A stretch of 64,000 nt of DNA. Source: Paenibacillus sp. LHD-117 (GTDB taxonomy: Bacteria; Bacillota; Bacilli; Paenibacillales; Paenibacillaceae). The notes under the pieces were generated by a model. That model saw only the letters and a program-made list of their open reading frames with translations, was not told the origin of the DNA and searched no databases. The stretch covers positions 1-64,000 of the forward strand of contig NZ_JAVFVT010000021.1 in the NCBI RefSeq assembly GCF_030929555.1, read 5' to 3'. Each line of letters begins with the position of its first letter. The stretch's first letter is position 1. Shown here one piece after another: positions 50,644 through 59,836 of the stretch. The position numbers and the translations under genes were made by a program.

Positions 50644-50670
50644 CTTAGTTTGTCTATTAAACAAACTAAG
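50644..50670. promoter_or_regulatory. xylO operator (XylR binding site)
   Basis: Perfect 10-base inverted repeats CTTAGTTTGT and ACAAACTAAG separated by 7 bases, the form known for Bacillus xylO. It lies in the divergent region between xylA and xylR, so XylR can control both. Confidence 0.9.
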
Positions 50671-50729
50671 TTTTATGGTATACTTGTTTTATTCGAATAC
50701 GGAAAGCCATAGACGGGAGAACCGAACAA

Positions 50730-51890
50730 GTGCGAACGAAACCGACGGGGGATCTGACCCTTATCAAAAAAATGAATACGTCCATCGTGCTGGAGGCCGT
50801 GCTGAAGCATGCGCCGCTGTCGCGCGCCCAAATCTCCGAGCTGACGGGGCTGAATAAAGCAACCGTATCCAGTCTCGTGCAGGATTTGATCGACGCCCAC
50901 CTCGTGCGGGAGATCGGTCCCGGCGAGTCGAGCGGCGGAAGGAAACCCGTTATCCTCCTCTTTAACGAGAAGGCGGGTTATGCCGTGGGCATCGATCTGG
51001 GCGTCAATTATATTAGGGGCATCTTGTCCGATCTGGAAGGCGGAGTCGTCGCGGAACGGTATCGGGAGCTGCGCCCCCAGCAAGAATTGCCGCTACATCT
51101 GCTCATGGATTGCATTGACGAGCTGACGAAGCAAGCGCCGGACAGCCCTTACGGGATCGTGGGCATCGGTGTCGGCGTGCCGGGCATCGTAGACGATCAA
51201 GGCACGATCCTGTTCGCGCCCAACATGAAGCTGCGGCAGGTCGCTTTGAAGCGAATGCTGCAGGAGCGTTACGGACTGCCTGTCACGATCGACAACGAAG
51301 CGAACGCGGGCGCCCAAGGCGAGCAGAAGTACGGCGCCGGCCGCGGCATCCGCAACCAGATCTATGTCAGCGTCGGGATCGGGATCGGGACGGGCATTAT
51401 TTTGAATAAGGAATTGTTCAAAGGCGCTTCGGGATTCTCCGGCGAGCTCGGCCATCTGTCCATCCAATTCGACGGCAAGCCTTGCAGCTGCGGCAACCGA
51501 GGATGCTGGGAGCTGTACGCTTCGGAGAACTCGCTCCTGGAACAAGCGGCCGAGCTTGGATTCGACAGCTTGGAGCAGCTGCTCGACGCCGCATCGGCGG
51601 GGGATGAACGCGTGCAGTCGCTGTTCCGCAAGATCGGCTCGTATTTGGGGGTCGGAGTAGCCAATATCGTAAACGTGTTCAACCCGGATGTCGTCATCAT
51701 CGGCAACCGGATGAGCCGCGGCGCGGAATGGCTCGGTCCTGCCATACAGGAAGCGGTCGACGCGCGCACGCTTCCCTACCATCGCGCGCAGCTGCGCATC
51801 TTGTTCGCGGAGCTGCAGGAGCATTCCGCCGTTCGGGGCGCGGCCTATTATGCCATCAACGAATTTTTTGCCAAGGTGAAAAGCGTGTGA
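50730..51890 (+). CDS. xylR: Xylose repressor XylR (ROK family)
   Basis: The 386-residue protein has an N-terminal helix-turn-helix (LSRAQISELTGLNKATVSSL near residue 30) and a ROK sugar-binding domain with VGIGVGVPGIVDDQG near 146 and the zinc-binding CSCGNRGCWELYAS near 255. XylR binds xylO without xylose and releases on xylose binding. The start is GTG at 50730 with GGGAGA upstream. It is divergent from xylA, sharing the operator region. Confidence 0.95.
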   Translation: MRTKPTGDLTLIKKMNTSIVLEAVLKHAPLSRAQISELTGLNKATVSSLVQDLIDAHLVREIGPGESSGGRKPVILLFNEKAGYAVGIDLGVNYIRGILSDLEGGVVAERYRELRPQQELPLHLLMDCIDELTKQAPDSPYGIVGIGVGVPGIVDDQGTILFAPNMKLRQVALKRMLQERYGLPVTIDNEANAGAQGEQKYGAGRGIRNQIYVSVGIGIGTGIILNKELFKGASGFSGELGHLSIQFDGKPCSCGNRGCWELYASENSLLEQAAELGFDSLEQLLDAASAGDERVQSLFRKIGSYLGVGVANIVNVFNPDVVIIGNRMSRGAEWLGPAIQEAVDARTLPYHRAQLRILFAELQEHSAVRGAAYYAINEFFAKVKSV

Positions 51891-52191
51891 GAAATCCGCT
51901 CGATTGCGAGGCGACTCGCACCGCCTGCATGCGATGAAAGCCTAGTTCCACCTCTGAAAAACCTGCGGGCAATCGTTCGCAGGTCTTTTGATTTCCGGGA
52001 AAACGCCTTAGCAAGTTCACGGCAGCAGCGATACGTCTCCCTTTGTGCTGTTTAAATTCCGTTTACATTGCAAAGCTACTCTAAGGTAGCGGCAAAAAGA
52101 GCGAGCAGGAAGTGACGAGATCGAAGATGAATAAGAAAACAGGCGGCTGGTTCGCCACATTACGAAGGCGGAGCTGGAGAACTCGGCCAAA
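51891..52191. other. Intergenic region between xylR and the two-component genes
   Basis: About 300 bases with no coding frame of note apart from the xylR terminator (51958-51990). A promoter for the response regulator is expected around 52050-52110; TTTACATTGCAAAG with TAAGGTAGC nearby is suggestive but spacing is poor. No known regulatory repeat (heme-box or Pho-box type) is clear. Confidence 0.45.
51958..51990 (+). terminator. Terminator after xylR
   Basis: ACCTGCG pairs with CGCAGGT across a 10-base loop, followed by CTTTTG and preceded by a run of A. Confidence 0.8.
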
Positions 52192-52920
52192 ATGGCTTAC
52201 GTGGGACTAGATAAATCGATTCCTCAGGAGGTGTTGACGATAGGATATGTCTTAATCGCGGACGACGATCCGCATATTCGGGAGCTTGTCCGGGTTATTC
52301 TTCAGAAGGAAGGGTACGCGGTCAGCGAAGCGTCGGACGGGCTGGAAGCGATGAAGTTCATCGAGGCGGCTCCTGCCGATATGGCGATCATCGATCTGAT
52401 GATGCCGAACATGGACGGCTGGGAACTATGCCGGCAACTGCGGGAATACAACGATATGCCGGTCCTCATGCTCACCGCGAAGGGGGAGCTGAACGACAAG
52501 CTGCGCGGCTTTCATATCGGCGCCGACGATTATCTCGTCAAGCCGTTCGATCCCGCTGAGCTCGCGGTACGGGTGAAAGCGCTAATGAAAGGGTACAAAA
52601 TCGCCTCCTCCCAGCAAGTATCGGCCGGCGAACTGATAATGGATCGTCAGACGTATCAATTGAAAGTAAATGGGGATCCGCAGACGATTCCTCCTAAGGA
52701 ATTCGAGCTGCTCTTCATGCTGATGAGCAATACGGGGCGAACGCTCGCCCGCGGCTCCTTGATCGAAGCGATCTGGGGATATGACTTCGACGGCAACGAG
52801 CGAACGCTCGACGTCCACGTCAACCGGCTTCGCGAGCGATTCTCGAGCTGGGGAGTGACGGTCAAGATCAGCACGATACGCGGCCTCGGCTACCGGCTCG
52901 AGACGGAGGCGGCGCGATGA
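52192..52920 (+). CDS. Response regulator, OmpR/HssR-like
   Basis: The 242-residue protein has a receiver domain with the acidic pocket DDD near residue 24, phosphorylation Asp68 in IIDLMMPNMDG and Lys in KPFDPAEL near 120, and a winged-helix DNA-binding domain with PPKEFELLFML and GYDFDGNERTLDVHV. The latter strongly resembles Staphylococcus HssR. The start is uncertain: ATG 52192 used, TTG 52234 (close behind AGGAGG) or a start between them is possible. Its kinase gene overlaps by 4 bases. The target genes (heme exporter in HssR systems) are not here. Confidence 0.9.
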   Translation: MAYVGLDKSIPQEVLTIGYVLIADDDPHIRELVRVILQKEGYAVSEASDGLEAMKFIEAAPADMAIIDLMMPNMDGWELCRQLREYNDMPVLMLTAKGELNDKLRGFHIGADDYLVKPFDPAELAVRVKALMKGYKIASSQQVSAGELIMDRQTYQLKVNGDPQTIPPKEFELLFMLMSNTGRTLARGSLIEAIWGYDFDGNERTLDVHVNRLRERFSSWGVTVKISTIRGLGYRLETEAAR

Positions 52921-54035
52921 AACGCTCGAACAGGCAGCCTCGGCTCGGACTCATCATTTTGAAAAGCATTATGGCCACTATAGCGGTGATCTTGTTTTGC
53001 TTCGCCGCGTTTTCGGCCGCTTACTTTTTGTCGGACTGGTTGCACGATTATTACGGTTTGTCCTGGAACGAATATTATATTCAGCTTGCGACTTGGGCGC
53101 TTGGCATCGTAATCTTTGTTATCGCCTTCATTCTCTTCAACGTGTTAACTAGACCGCACCAAATGGTTGTTTGGAATGAAATGTTAAGCGCGTTTCGCAA
53201 AATCGCCAAAGGCGATTTTAACGTCGTCATCGACGAAGAAGGCAAGTATCGCGGACAAATCGGCGAATTCGTCGATTCGATCAACGAGATGACGCAGGAG
53301 CTGAAGCAGGTGGAGCAGCTGAGGCAGCAATTTATTTCGAACGTGTCGCACGAAATCCAGTCGCCTCTCACCTCCATTCGTGGATTCGCGAACATGCTGC
53401 AACGGGAGGACTTGACGCGCGAAGAACAAAAACATTATTTGTCCATCATCGAGAACGAAACCGTGAGACTGTCGCGTCTAAGCGATAACTTAATGAAATT
53501 GACTTCGCTCGAATCGGATCAGGTCGAATGGGAAATCTCGCCGTTCCGACTCGACAAACAGTTGACCGAAATTGTGCTAGCGAGCGAGCCCCATTGGCTG
53601 GAAAAGAATTTGGAGATCGAACTCGAGTTGGATGAAGTTACGGTAAGCGGGAACGCGGAGCTGCTCAGCCAAGTCTGGTTAAATCTGCTGCACAACGCGA
53701 TTAAGTTTACGCCGCCGCATGGCCACATTCGGCTGGCGCTTCGGCCTTCGAACGGCAACGCGCTCGTGCGCGTCTGCGATACCGGCATCGGCATTCCGCC
53801 AGAGGATCAGAAACGGATCTTCGAACGGTTCTTCAAAGGCGACAAACAGCGGACGCGTACCACCGAGGGCAACGGGCTCGGCTTGTCGATCGTGCAGCGG
53901 ATCGTCGAGCTTCATCAGGGAGAGGTTCGCGTCCGGAGCATGCCGCAGGAAGGTACGACTTTCGAGGTGGAGCTGCCTTTGGTACCTGCGCAGACTAATG
54001 CTCCAACACAATCCAGCAAAAGCAAAACTTGCTGA
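52917..54035 (+). CDS. Sensor histidine kinase, two-component partner of the HssR-like regulator
   Basis: The 372-residue protein has two membrane segments (about residues 14-40 and 58-80) with a short extracytoplasmic loop, a HAMP-like region, a HisKA domain with VSHEIQSPLTS (His near 145) and a catalytic domain with NLLHNAIKFTP, DTGIGIP and GNGLGLSIV. The start overlaps the regulator stop as ATGA. The outer sensing loop is short (about 15 residues), shorter than in HssS, so the signal may be sensed in the membrane. Confidence 0.92.
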   Translation: MKRSNRQPRLGLIILKSIMATIAVILFCFAAFSAAYFLSDWLHDYYGLSWNEYYIQLATWALGIVIFVIAFILFNVLTRPHQMVVWNEMLSAFRKIAKGDFNVVIDEEGKYRGQIGEFVDSINEMTQELKQVEQLRQQFISNVSHEIQSPLTSIRGFANMLQREDLTREEQKHYLSIIENETVRLSRLSDNLMKLTSLESDQVEWEISPFRLDKQLTEIVLASEPHWLEKNLEIELELDEVTVSGNAELLSQVWLNLLHNAIKFTPPHGHIRLALRPSNGNALVRVCDTGIGIPPEDQKRIFERFFKGDKQRTRTTEGNGLGLSIVQRIVELHQGEVRVRSMPQEGTTFEVELPLVPAQTNAPTQSSKSKTC

Positions 54036-54046
54036 TCAGAACGAGA

Positions 54047-54110
54047 GCCCGGACACTTCCAACGCAGCCGTCTCAAAAGAGCGAGCTCGTATCGTTGGAA
54101 GAGTCCGGGC
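54047..54110. terminator. Long hairpin between convergent genes, possible terminator
   Basis: GCCCGGACACTTCCAACG pairs with CGTTGGAAGAGTCCGGGC (one A-A mismatch), an 18-bp stem. No T run follows on either side, so the role may be structural or an mRNA barrier. Confidence 0.6.
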
Positions 54111-54127
54111 ACCTCTTCGCATAAGCG

Positions 54128-57100
54128 TTATTTAACGCGATGAACGCCAACCGTCTGCGAGACGTTCCCTTTTATTTCGATGGCGACAGTCGTCGATTTA
54201 ACGATTCCGTTACTATAAGTTGCAATAAACGTGAAGGCTGCGGGGCCGTCCTCCAACTCTTCCAATTGCTCATCCCACATATCTCCCTTCCATCTTGTAT
54301 TCGTGCCGTCGGTAGCCGTAAGCGTGACCTTTCGTGATTCGAATAATACTTCTACTTTGGTTGCTCGCGTCGACGTAGACGTAACCGTTGTACTCGCTTC
54401 CAGCATAAACTTCTCGCCTGCCCAGAACATGTTCGGCGTTCTTGGCGACTCCTTATTCCCGCTTTCCTTCACGTTAAAAGCTTGCCTCCGCTCGTTCCAT
54501 GCTTCCGTATGATGGACCGCCCCAGCTACCGTTAGCGGCAAGACGGGTATTGTACGTACGAGCTCAGCCGGAGCAGACTTGCCGTCCGTTACGGTTTGGC
54601 GCATGCGCCATGCTCCCGCTTCCGCCATTCGGTGAACAGGGCCCGTGATCGGGTAAGGGTAAGCGAAAACGTAGCTGAACATATTGCGAATTCCGGACGG
54701 ACTCGATAATTCGTACATCACGTTTAAGCCGTCTCGGTCGAGGTCATTGACGCTGCTGCGGAACGAAACCGTATCGCCTTCATATACGATATTCGGCGAC
54801 CAGCTGAATCCCGGGACGGGTGGCCGGTTATTGATGACGTTTACGGCTTTCGACACCGATTGCATATTGCCGTTCGGCGTTGTGGATGTCCATTCGAACG
54901 TATATTGGCCGTCCGGCATCGAGCCTACTATAAACGTGCCCGACCAATTTTTTTGGCCGTATCCCAACGTGCTGGCCGTCGTAGAAGTTAGAGTCATCGT
55001 TCGCTGGTAAGGCGTTCCCTTGAACATCGTCACGGTCGTCGCGGAGGGGTTGACCGATGAGTCCGGATATTTGGTCGTCGCCGCTTTGAGCTGGTAGGTA
55101 TCGTCCACGACAAGAGTCATTAGGTTGCTCGTGCCATTCGATGGCGAGTCGATCTGGCCGCTTAAGTTAATCGGCGTGGAGACGCGGACTTGATACGCAT
55201 GCTCCTCGAACGAACCGGCAACTGAACCGTTCGCACGCATCTTGAACGTGTACAACCCATCCGGCGTCGTGCACGGAATCGCAAACGACTCGTTGTTCCA
55301 AGTTACGTCGTTGCCCGTTTTGGTGCCTGTATAAAAGGGTACTGACTTCGCGATATACGTACCCATGGAGAACTGCAGCGAGACCGCGTACGGATAACGC
55401 GTCCAAAGTCCGAACGCCTCGAGCCCTTCGCTTGCCGGCACGGAGTCCAGCGAAAATCCGGCATATGCCGTGCGCAGATTCGATTTGAACTGCACCGGGA
55501 CAGTGGATGGAAGCACATACGTCCGCCGGATAGGATCGGACCATTCACCTTCTATATCCTGCGCCAAGTAATCCAGCACGTACGTGCCGGGCGCAAGCTC
55601 CGTAGGAATCTTCGTGTACACCTCGCCCGTTCCTTGGTTCGTCAACTTGATCGACCTTGCTTGGATGCCGCGATCCGTCGACGCTCGTGTCACGTTATGA
55701 TCAAGATCATAACTTAGGTCGATCCATGAGGATCGGTACAGATTCGCTGCAGGGATGTAATCGAAGTCCAGCGTCACATCGGCGATGGGTTTGCGGTGGA
55801 CATATACATCGATAGCCGACACGTTAGAATAGTACGAATATTGCGAAAAATTAAGATCCGTCGACGGCATGTCTTTGACTCTACGCATGAATTGGTATAT
55901 GCCTGGTTTGTTCAGCGTGATCTTAGATTGATAGGGGAACCAGTTATTCTGGTTCGGAAGGGAAATAAGCGGCTTCTCGTTTATTTTCTCGAAACCCATG
56001 CTGTTGTCATAATAAGTTGGATCCTGAATGATCTGCAATTGATCGGTACTTGACGGAATGAGATCGTTCTCGAAATCAAAGGTTGCGGTCCGTGTTTCCA
56101 CTTCTTCCCCAATTAGTTTCAGCATCTTAGGCACGACCGGATTGCTCTCAGCTATGTAGGAAATAACCGACGCCATCACTTGCTCGATCGCCTTATCATT
56201 CGCAATATAATGATCGTGCTCGATTTGTCCCTTAAAAGCGGAAGCCCCTACAATGATTAATTTTGCCTGATGTTTGCCCATGACATTTTGCAGATCGGAG
56301 AGCAGAGATGCCTGATTATCGGAAACGTAGATGACGTATTTGTTCGGGACGGACCGCATAAATGTTGTGTCATATGGCTGGCGCACGTCTTTGTAGATCG
56401 AACCGCTGTAGTAGCCGGTGTAGCTGTCGTAAGAAACCATCCTCGGTTCCCAAACGTCATGCGTCCAATAAACCGTTCCGGAATAATAGGCAGTCCATCC
56501 GCGAGTACAAGACCCGTTTTTGGGGCCAGTGGATCCGCAGCTCGGTCCGTCAGGCGACTCGCCTGTACGGCTAATAGTTCCCGAGTATTGTCCATCGCTA
56601 TAATTCTGACTTGAACCACAGTTATTCCAGGAGCTTGAGTCTTTATAATTGCCTTTTGAGTCATAGTATGTTGTCACCGTACTTGAACATGTCCCGGTTC
56701 CTGTTTTGGAATCGGTGACCGTTTTGTATTTCCCTTGGTCCACCGAATAGGGTGAATTAGATACGCTAGTTCGGGACAGCGTTCCGGAATAGCCGTTTGA
56801 GCTATATGAGATCGTACTTGACGGATAAGAAGACCCCGTTCCGTTGCTCGTGCTCGCCGGTTGGCTGTACGTGTATGTCTTCATGTCCCAGATATTCAAA
56901 TTTACGAGCATATTCGCTTGGGTAAATGCGTTGGTCAACGTAACCCCGTTACCTCGTATGTAATCAGTGGACGCTTGCTTCAGGTTCGCATCGAGCATCA
57001 TGTAGACGTCCATATCCGGCTTTTGCGTCGGCACGTCTATGTATAAGTCGCTTGACGGCGCGTAGTTATCGACGAAGAAATACGATTCGATCATCCGCGT

Positions 57101-59818
57101 TTTGTCATCGGCTGGCGTCATGAATTCCATCAGTCGGTCTTCATTTGTTCCTTCCGTGGCTGAGGCGATGATCTTGTATTGTCCCAGCTTATCGAAAACG
57201 GGAAGCTCCGTCGCTTCTCCATCCGTTTCGTACACCGTCTCGTCCATCTTGCCGTCGTTGTTCGAATCATATTGAACCTCTAGATGCTTTTCAGCGATAA
57301 AATCGCCGTCAGTACTTACGGTATCATAGAAGAGCTGCAGTTGATCCAGTCGGCTTATCTGCGATTGATACGCGTGCGCGATCACGGCCGGCTCGTGATC
57401 GGGCAAGATTTCGTATTCCACAACGTACGGATCGGAATATCGCGTCACTGATTTTCCGTTTCCATAAGGAATCACGCGCTTGGCCGCGATGCCGATTTTG
57501 TATTGCCCTGTCTTCTTGTACATGAATTTCTTCTCGATTAAGTTCGATTCGCAGTAGCCTGTTCGGCATTTCAAATTCGGATTGGTAGGATCCACGTAGC
57601 TAAACGAAGTGATTTGCAACGGTGCGTGCTGTTCTACCCATTGATCGTTACTGGCGGCAGATTGGTCGAAGGCCCTCATTGTACGATTCTGTTTGAAGAG
57701 CCCTTCGAGCTTGATGGATACCCTCGGTTTCGATTCGTGGATGACGACATGCTGTATTTTAAACGATTCGGATCCATCTGGCGCAGTGAATGTTGTTTTG
57801 ACTTCACGAATGCCGAGCTTGTCCTCACCGAAGACATAATTGCCTTTGTAGAAATCGTCTGCGTCAATCTCGGTGCCATCGATAAAGACTTGTTTTGTGA
57901 ATTCGTCATAACCAGCAGGATTCTTACAACCTCTATGAGGTATGATTTCCGGCGGAGCATCCGTTACAGGGAATGGCACCACATCATACCAGTCTAGCGG
58001 CCAATCCGCTTTCGGCGTAATGTACTGTGGAGGTGCTGGCCATGTTTCTTCCTCACAGGTGTAAATGTAAGGCGTCTGCGTAACCGTGATCGTTCGAATT
58101 CGTTCTGATGTTTTGTTCGTGGTCGCATCTTTGTCGACGATTCTTTGTCTGATTTCGAATGTTTTTGATATCGGTTCAGTAACCAAATCGGAAGTGAACT
58201 TCGTGGTCATGAAGTTATAAAGCCATTGCTCAACGGACTTCTGATCTAAGTGTCCTTGTGTAGGAGCTTTCACCTCAGGAATGGCCGGATCGTATTTCCG
58301 GCTGACTTTGGTTCCGTCTTCATTATTTTTAATTTCGAACTCGTAGTAGTCCGCATCCGCTCCGTATGAGTAATCGGCGTAGCCAACCATTGGACTCGTG
58401 AATTGAGTAAGACGGTCGAATTGAATCGTTGGTACCACACCAAAATCGCTCTGCATCGGCTGTTTTTCGGTTGGTTCGAACTCGATTTGGAAGTTGCAAT
58501 ATTGTCCTGTTGTTGAAGGTGTGCTGTACGTGTGGTTAGTATAGATCGCGAAAGCGCCGGCGTGGGATTTATACAGCCATACGTCTTTATTGGATTTATC
58601 CAGTTTTGAAACGTCAATTACGAGGGTGAATATAGCACTTGCTTGATTACTTTTCTTCACAACTCCGTCTTTATAGTTTTGCGAAGACTTCTGCGAATAA
58701 GTCGCTTCATTAGGATTACGTAAGTCGATCCGCCAGTAGTCGATGTCCTTGCGGGTGTAGTACTCCGCTTCGGCAGATCGATTACCGAAATACATCTCGT
58801 CTTGGAGCGATCCCGTCACAATCATTTCGACCTTCACGGTCTTACTCTTGCCGATCGGGATCGGCTCATTGCTTACCGGCTGTGCGGTGCAGAGAGCCGG
58901 AGTTTGCTTCTTTTGAGCAGGACCCAATTTGGGCAACGCGTATGTATGATACCACATGGAATGCGTCTCCCAGCTGTAATGATACATGTTCCCAAAACCG
59001 CCGGCGCGGGCTGTTGGCTCTTGGTCGATGGACATGTAGTTTCGTGGATCGCTATTATCCTGACTTGCGGGGAGTACGCGATAACGATCAGCATATTTAA
59101 CACCTTGACCTATGTTAAAACCTAATGAAGAGTTTATTATATTTTTTAGATAATCAAATCTCTCATCTGTCACGTTGCTCGTTTGACCTTGAATGAAGCC
59201 ATATACCGCCCCCGGCGAGTCAGGTTTATATTTGTAGTCAGACGGTACTTGATCCCAAGGACGATATACCCAATGTTTTGAAGCTAAAGCATTGCCAGAA
59301 TCCGAATCCACAATAAAATGTATATTAGAGAACAAGTTACCGTCCCTTGTATACCCTAAATACCGGTACTCGCCTCGAACTGTATTCCCCGTCTTGGGAT
59401 CTCTCCCCATAAAATGACCGTTGTTATAATTGATGGTTGAAGGCCCGCCTGGTTGGTAACCTTTTTTAAATTCCTGCACATTCGTTGGAACCGAAAACAC
59501 ATTGCCATAAATCTCTAGCCTTCGTTGTCCGGCAACGGGACTTGCGCTTCCGGAAGGCCATGCAGTTTGATAATAATATTGAGCATTAAATTTGTACCCA
59601 TCTACATTGCAGGGCGGTACTCCTTCCGGAATATAGCCGTCAACACTTGGTATCGGATTATATCCGCAACGGTTGGGATATCCATTTATAGTGGCAGGAG
59701 GTTTTGTGTCAGCCGCAAACGTAGTTTTATAAGTCCATCCTGTAAAATTAAATAAAGAAAGAAAACAAAGTAAGGCCATGGTTGAAAATACAACTTTTCT
59801 TTTTCTTTTTCTTTGCAA
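54128..59818 (-). CDS. Giant secreted protein (1896 residues) with Ig/PKD-like domains
   Basis: The protein has a signal peptide (basic start MQRKRKRK, hydrophobic run, cleavage near FAA-D, residue 36). The N-terminal 600 residues are aromatic and Tyr/Asn-rich with no clear family. The middle (about 700-960) has beta-rich segments. From about residue 1000 to 1145 a Ser/Thr/Tyr/Gly-rich region repeats YSGT(L/I/V) motifs (YSGTLSRT near 1009, YSGTISRT near 1079, YYSGTVYW near 1115, YYSGSIYKD near 1140). Next comes a Rossmann-like stretch with YVIYVSDNQ and KLIIVGAS, and the C-terminal part has Ig/PKD-like modules (NRPPVPGFSWSP near 1663). There is no SLH or sortase motif. The start is TTG with AGGAGGGGG upstream. 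Function unknown. Confidence 0.85.
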   Translation of the reverse strand: MQRKRKRKVVFSTMALLCFLSLFNFTGWTYKTTFAADTKPPATINGYPNRCGYNPIPSVDGYIPEGVPPCNVDGYKFNAQYYYQTAWPSGSASPVAGQRRLEIYGNVFSVPTNVQEFKKGYQPGGPSTINYNNGHFMGRDPKTGNTVRGEYRYLGYTRDGNLFSNIHFIVDSDSGNALASKHWVYRPWDQVPSDYKYKPDSPGAVYGFIQGQTSNVTDERFDYLKNIINSSLGFNIGQGVKYADRYRVLPASQDNSDPRNYMSIDQEPTARAGGFGNMYHYSWETHSMWYHTYALPKLGPAQKKQTPALCTAQPVSNEPIPIGKSKTVKVEMIVTGSLQDEMYFGNRSAEAEYYTRKDIDYWRIDLRNPNEATYSQKSSQNYKDGVVKKSNQASAIFTLVIDVSKLDKSNKDVWLYKSHAGAFAIYTNHTYSTPSTTGQYCNFQIEFEPTEKQPMQSDFGVVPTIQFDRLTQFTSPMVGYADYSYGADADYYEFEIKNNEDGTKVSRKYDPAIPEVKAPTQGHLDQKSVEQWLYNFMTTKFTSDLVTEPISKTFEIRQRIVDKDATTNKTSERIRTITVTQTPYIYTCEEETWPAPPQYITPKADWPLDWYDVVPFPVTDAPPEIIPHRGCKNPAGYDEFTKQVFIDGTEIDADDFYKGNYVFGEDKLGIREVKTTFTAPDGSESFKIQHVVIHESKPRVSIKLEGLFKQNRTMRAFDQSAASNDQWVEQHAPLQITSFSYVDPTNPNLKCRTGYCESNLIEKKFMYKKTGQYKIGIAAKRVIPYGNGKSVTRYSDPYVVEYEILPDHEPAVIAHAYQSQISRLDQLQLFYDTVSTDGDFIAEKHLEVQYDSNNDGKMDETVYETDGEATELPVFDKLGQYKIIASATEGTNEDRLMEFMTPADDKTRMIESYFFVDNYAPSSDLYIDVPTQKPDMDVYMMLDANLKQASTDYIRGNGVTLTNAFTQANMLVNLNIWDMKTYTYSQPASTSNGTGSSYPSSTISYSSNGYSGTLSRTSVSNSPYSVDQGKYKTVTDSKTGTGTCSSTVTTYYDSKGNYKDSSSWNNCGSSQNYSDGQYSGTISRTGESPDGPSCGSTGPKNGSCTRGWTAYYSGTVYWTHDVWEPRMVSYDSYTGYYSGSIYKDVRQPYDTTFMRSVPNKYVIYVSDNQASLLSDLQNVMGKHQAKLIIVGASAFKGQIEHDHYIANDKAIEQVMASVISYIAESNPVVPKMLKLIGEEVETRTATFDFENDLIPSSTDQLQIIQDPTYYDNSMGFEKINEKPLISLPNQNNWFPYQSKITLNKPGIYQFMRRVKDMPSTDLNFSQYSYYSNVSAIDVYVHRKPIADVTLDFDYIPAANLYRSSWIDLSYDLDHNVTRASTDRGIQARSIKLTNQGTGEVYTKIPTELAPGTYVLDYLAQDIEGEWSDPIRRTYVLPSTVPVQFKSNLRTAYAGFSLDSVPASEGLEAFGLWTRYPYAVSLQFSMGTYIAKSVPFYTGTKTGNDVTWNNESFAIPCTTPDGLYTFKMRANGSVAGSFEEHAYQVRVSTPINLSGQIDSPSNGTSNLMTLVVDDTYQLKAATTKYPDSSVNPSATTVTMFKGTPYQRTMTLTSTTASTLGYGQKNWSGTFIVGSMPDGQYTFEWTSTTPNGNMQSVSKAVNVINNRPPVPGFSWSPNIVYEGDTVSFRSSVNDLDRDGLNVMYELSSPSGIRNMFSYVFAYPYPITGPVHRMAEAGAWRMRQTVTDGKSAPAELVRTIPVLPLTVAGAVHHTEAWNERRQAFNVKESGNKESPRTPNMFWAGEKFMLEASTTVTSTSTRATKVEVLFESRKVTLTATDGTNTRWKGDMWDEQLEELEDGPAAFTFIATYSNGIVKSTTVAIEIKGNVSQTVGVHRVK

Positions 59819-59836
59819 GGATCCCCCTCCTAATCT

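Noticed and set aside
52192-54035. Calling the two-component system HssRS itself
   Set aside because: The regulator's DNA-binding half resembles HssR, but the kinase has a much shorter outer loop and no heme exporter genes are adjacent. I kept the call at HssR-like.
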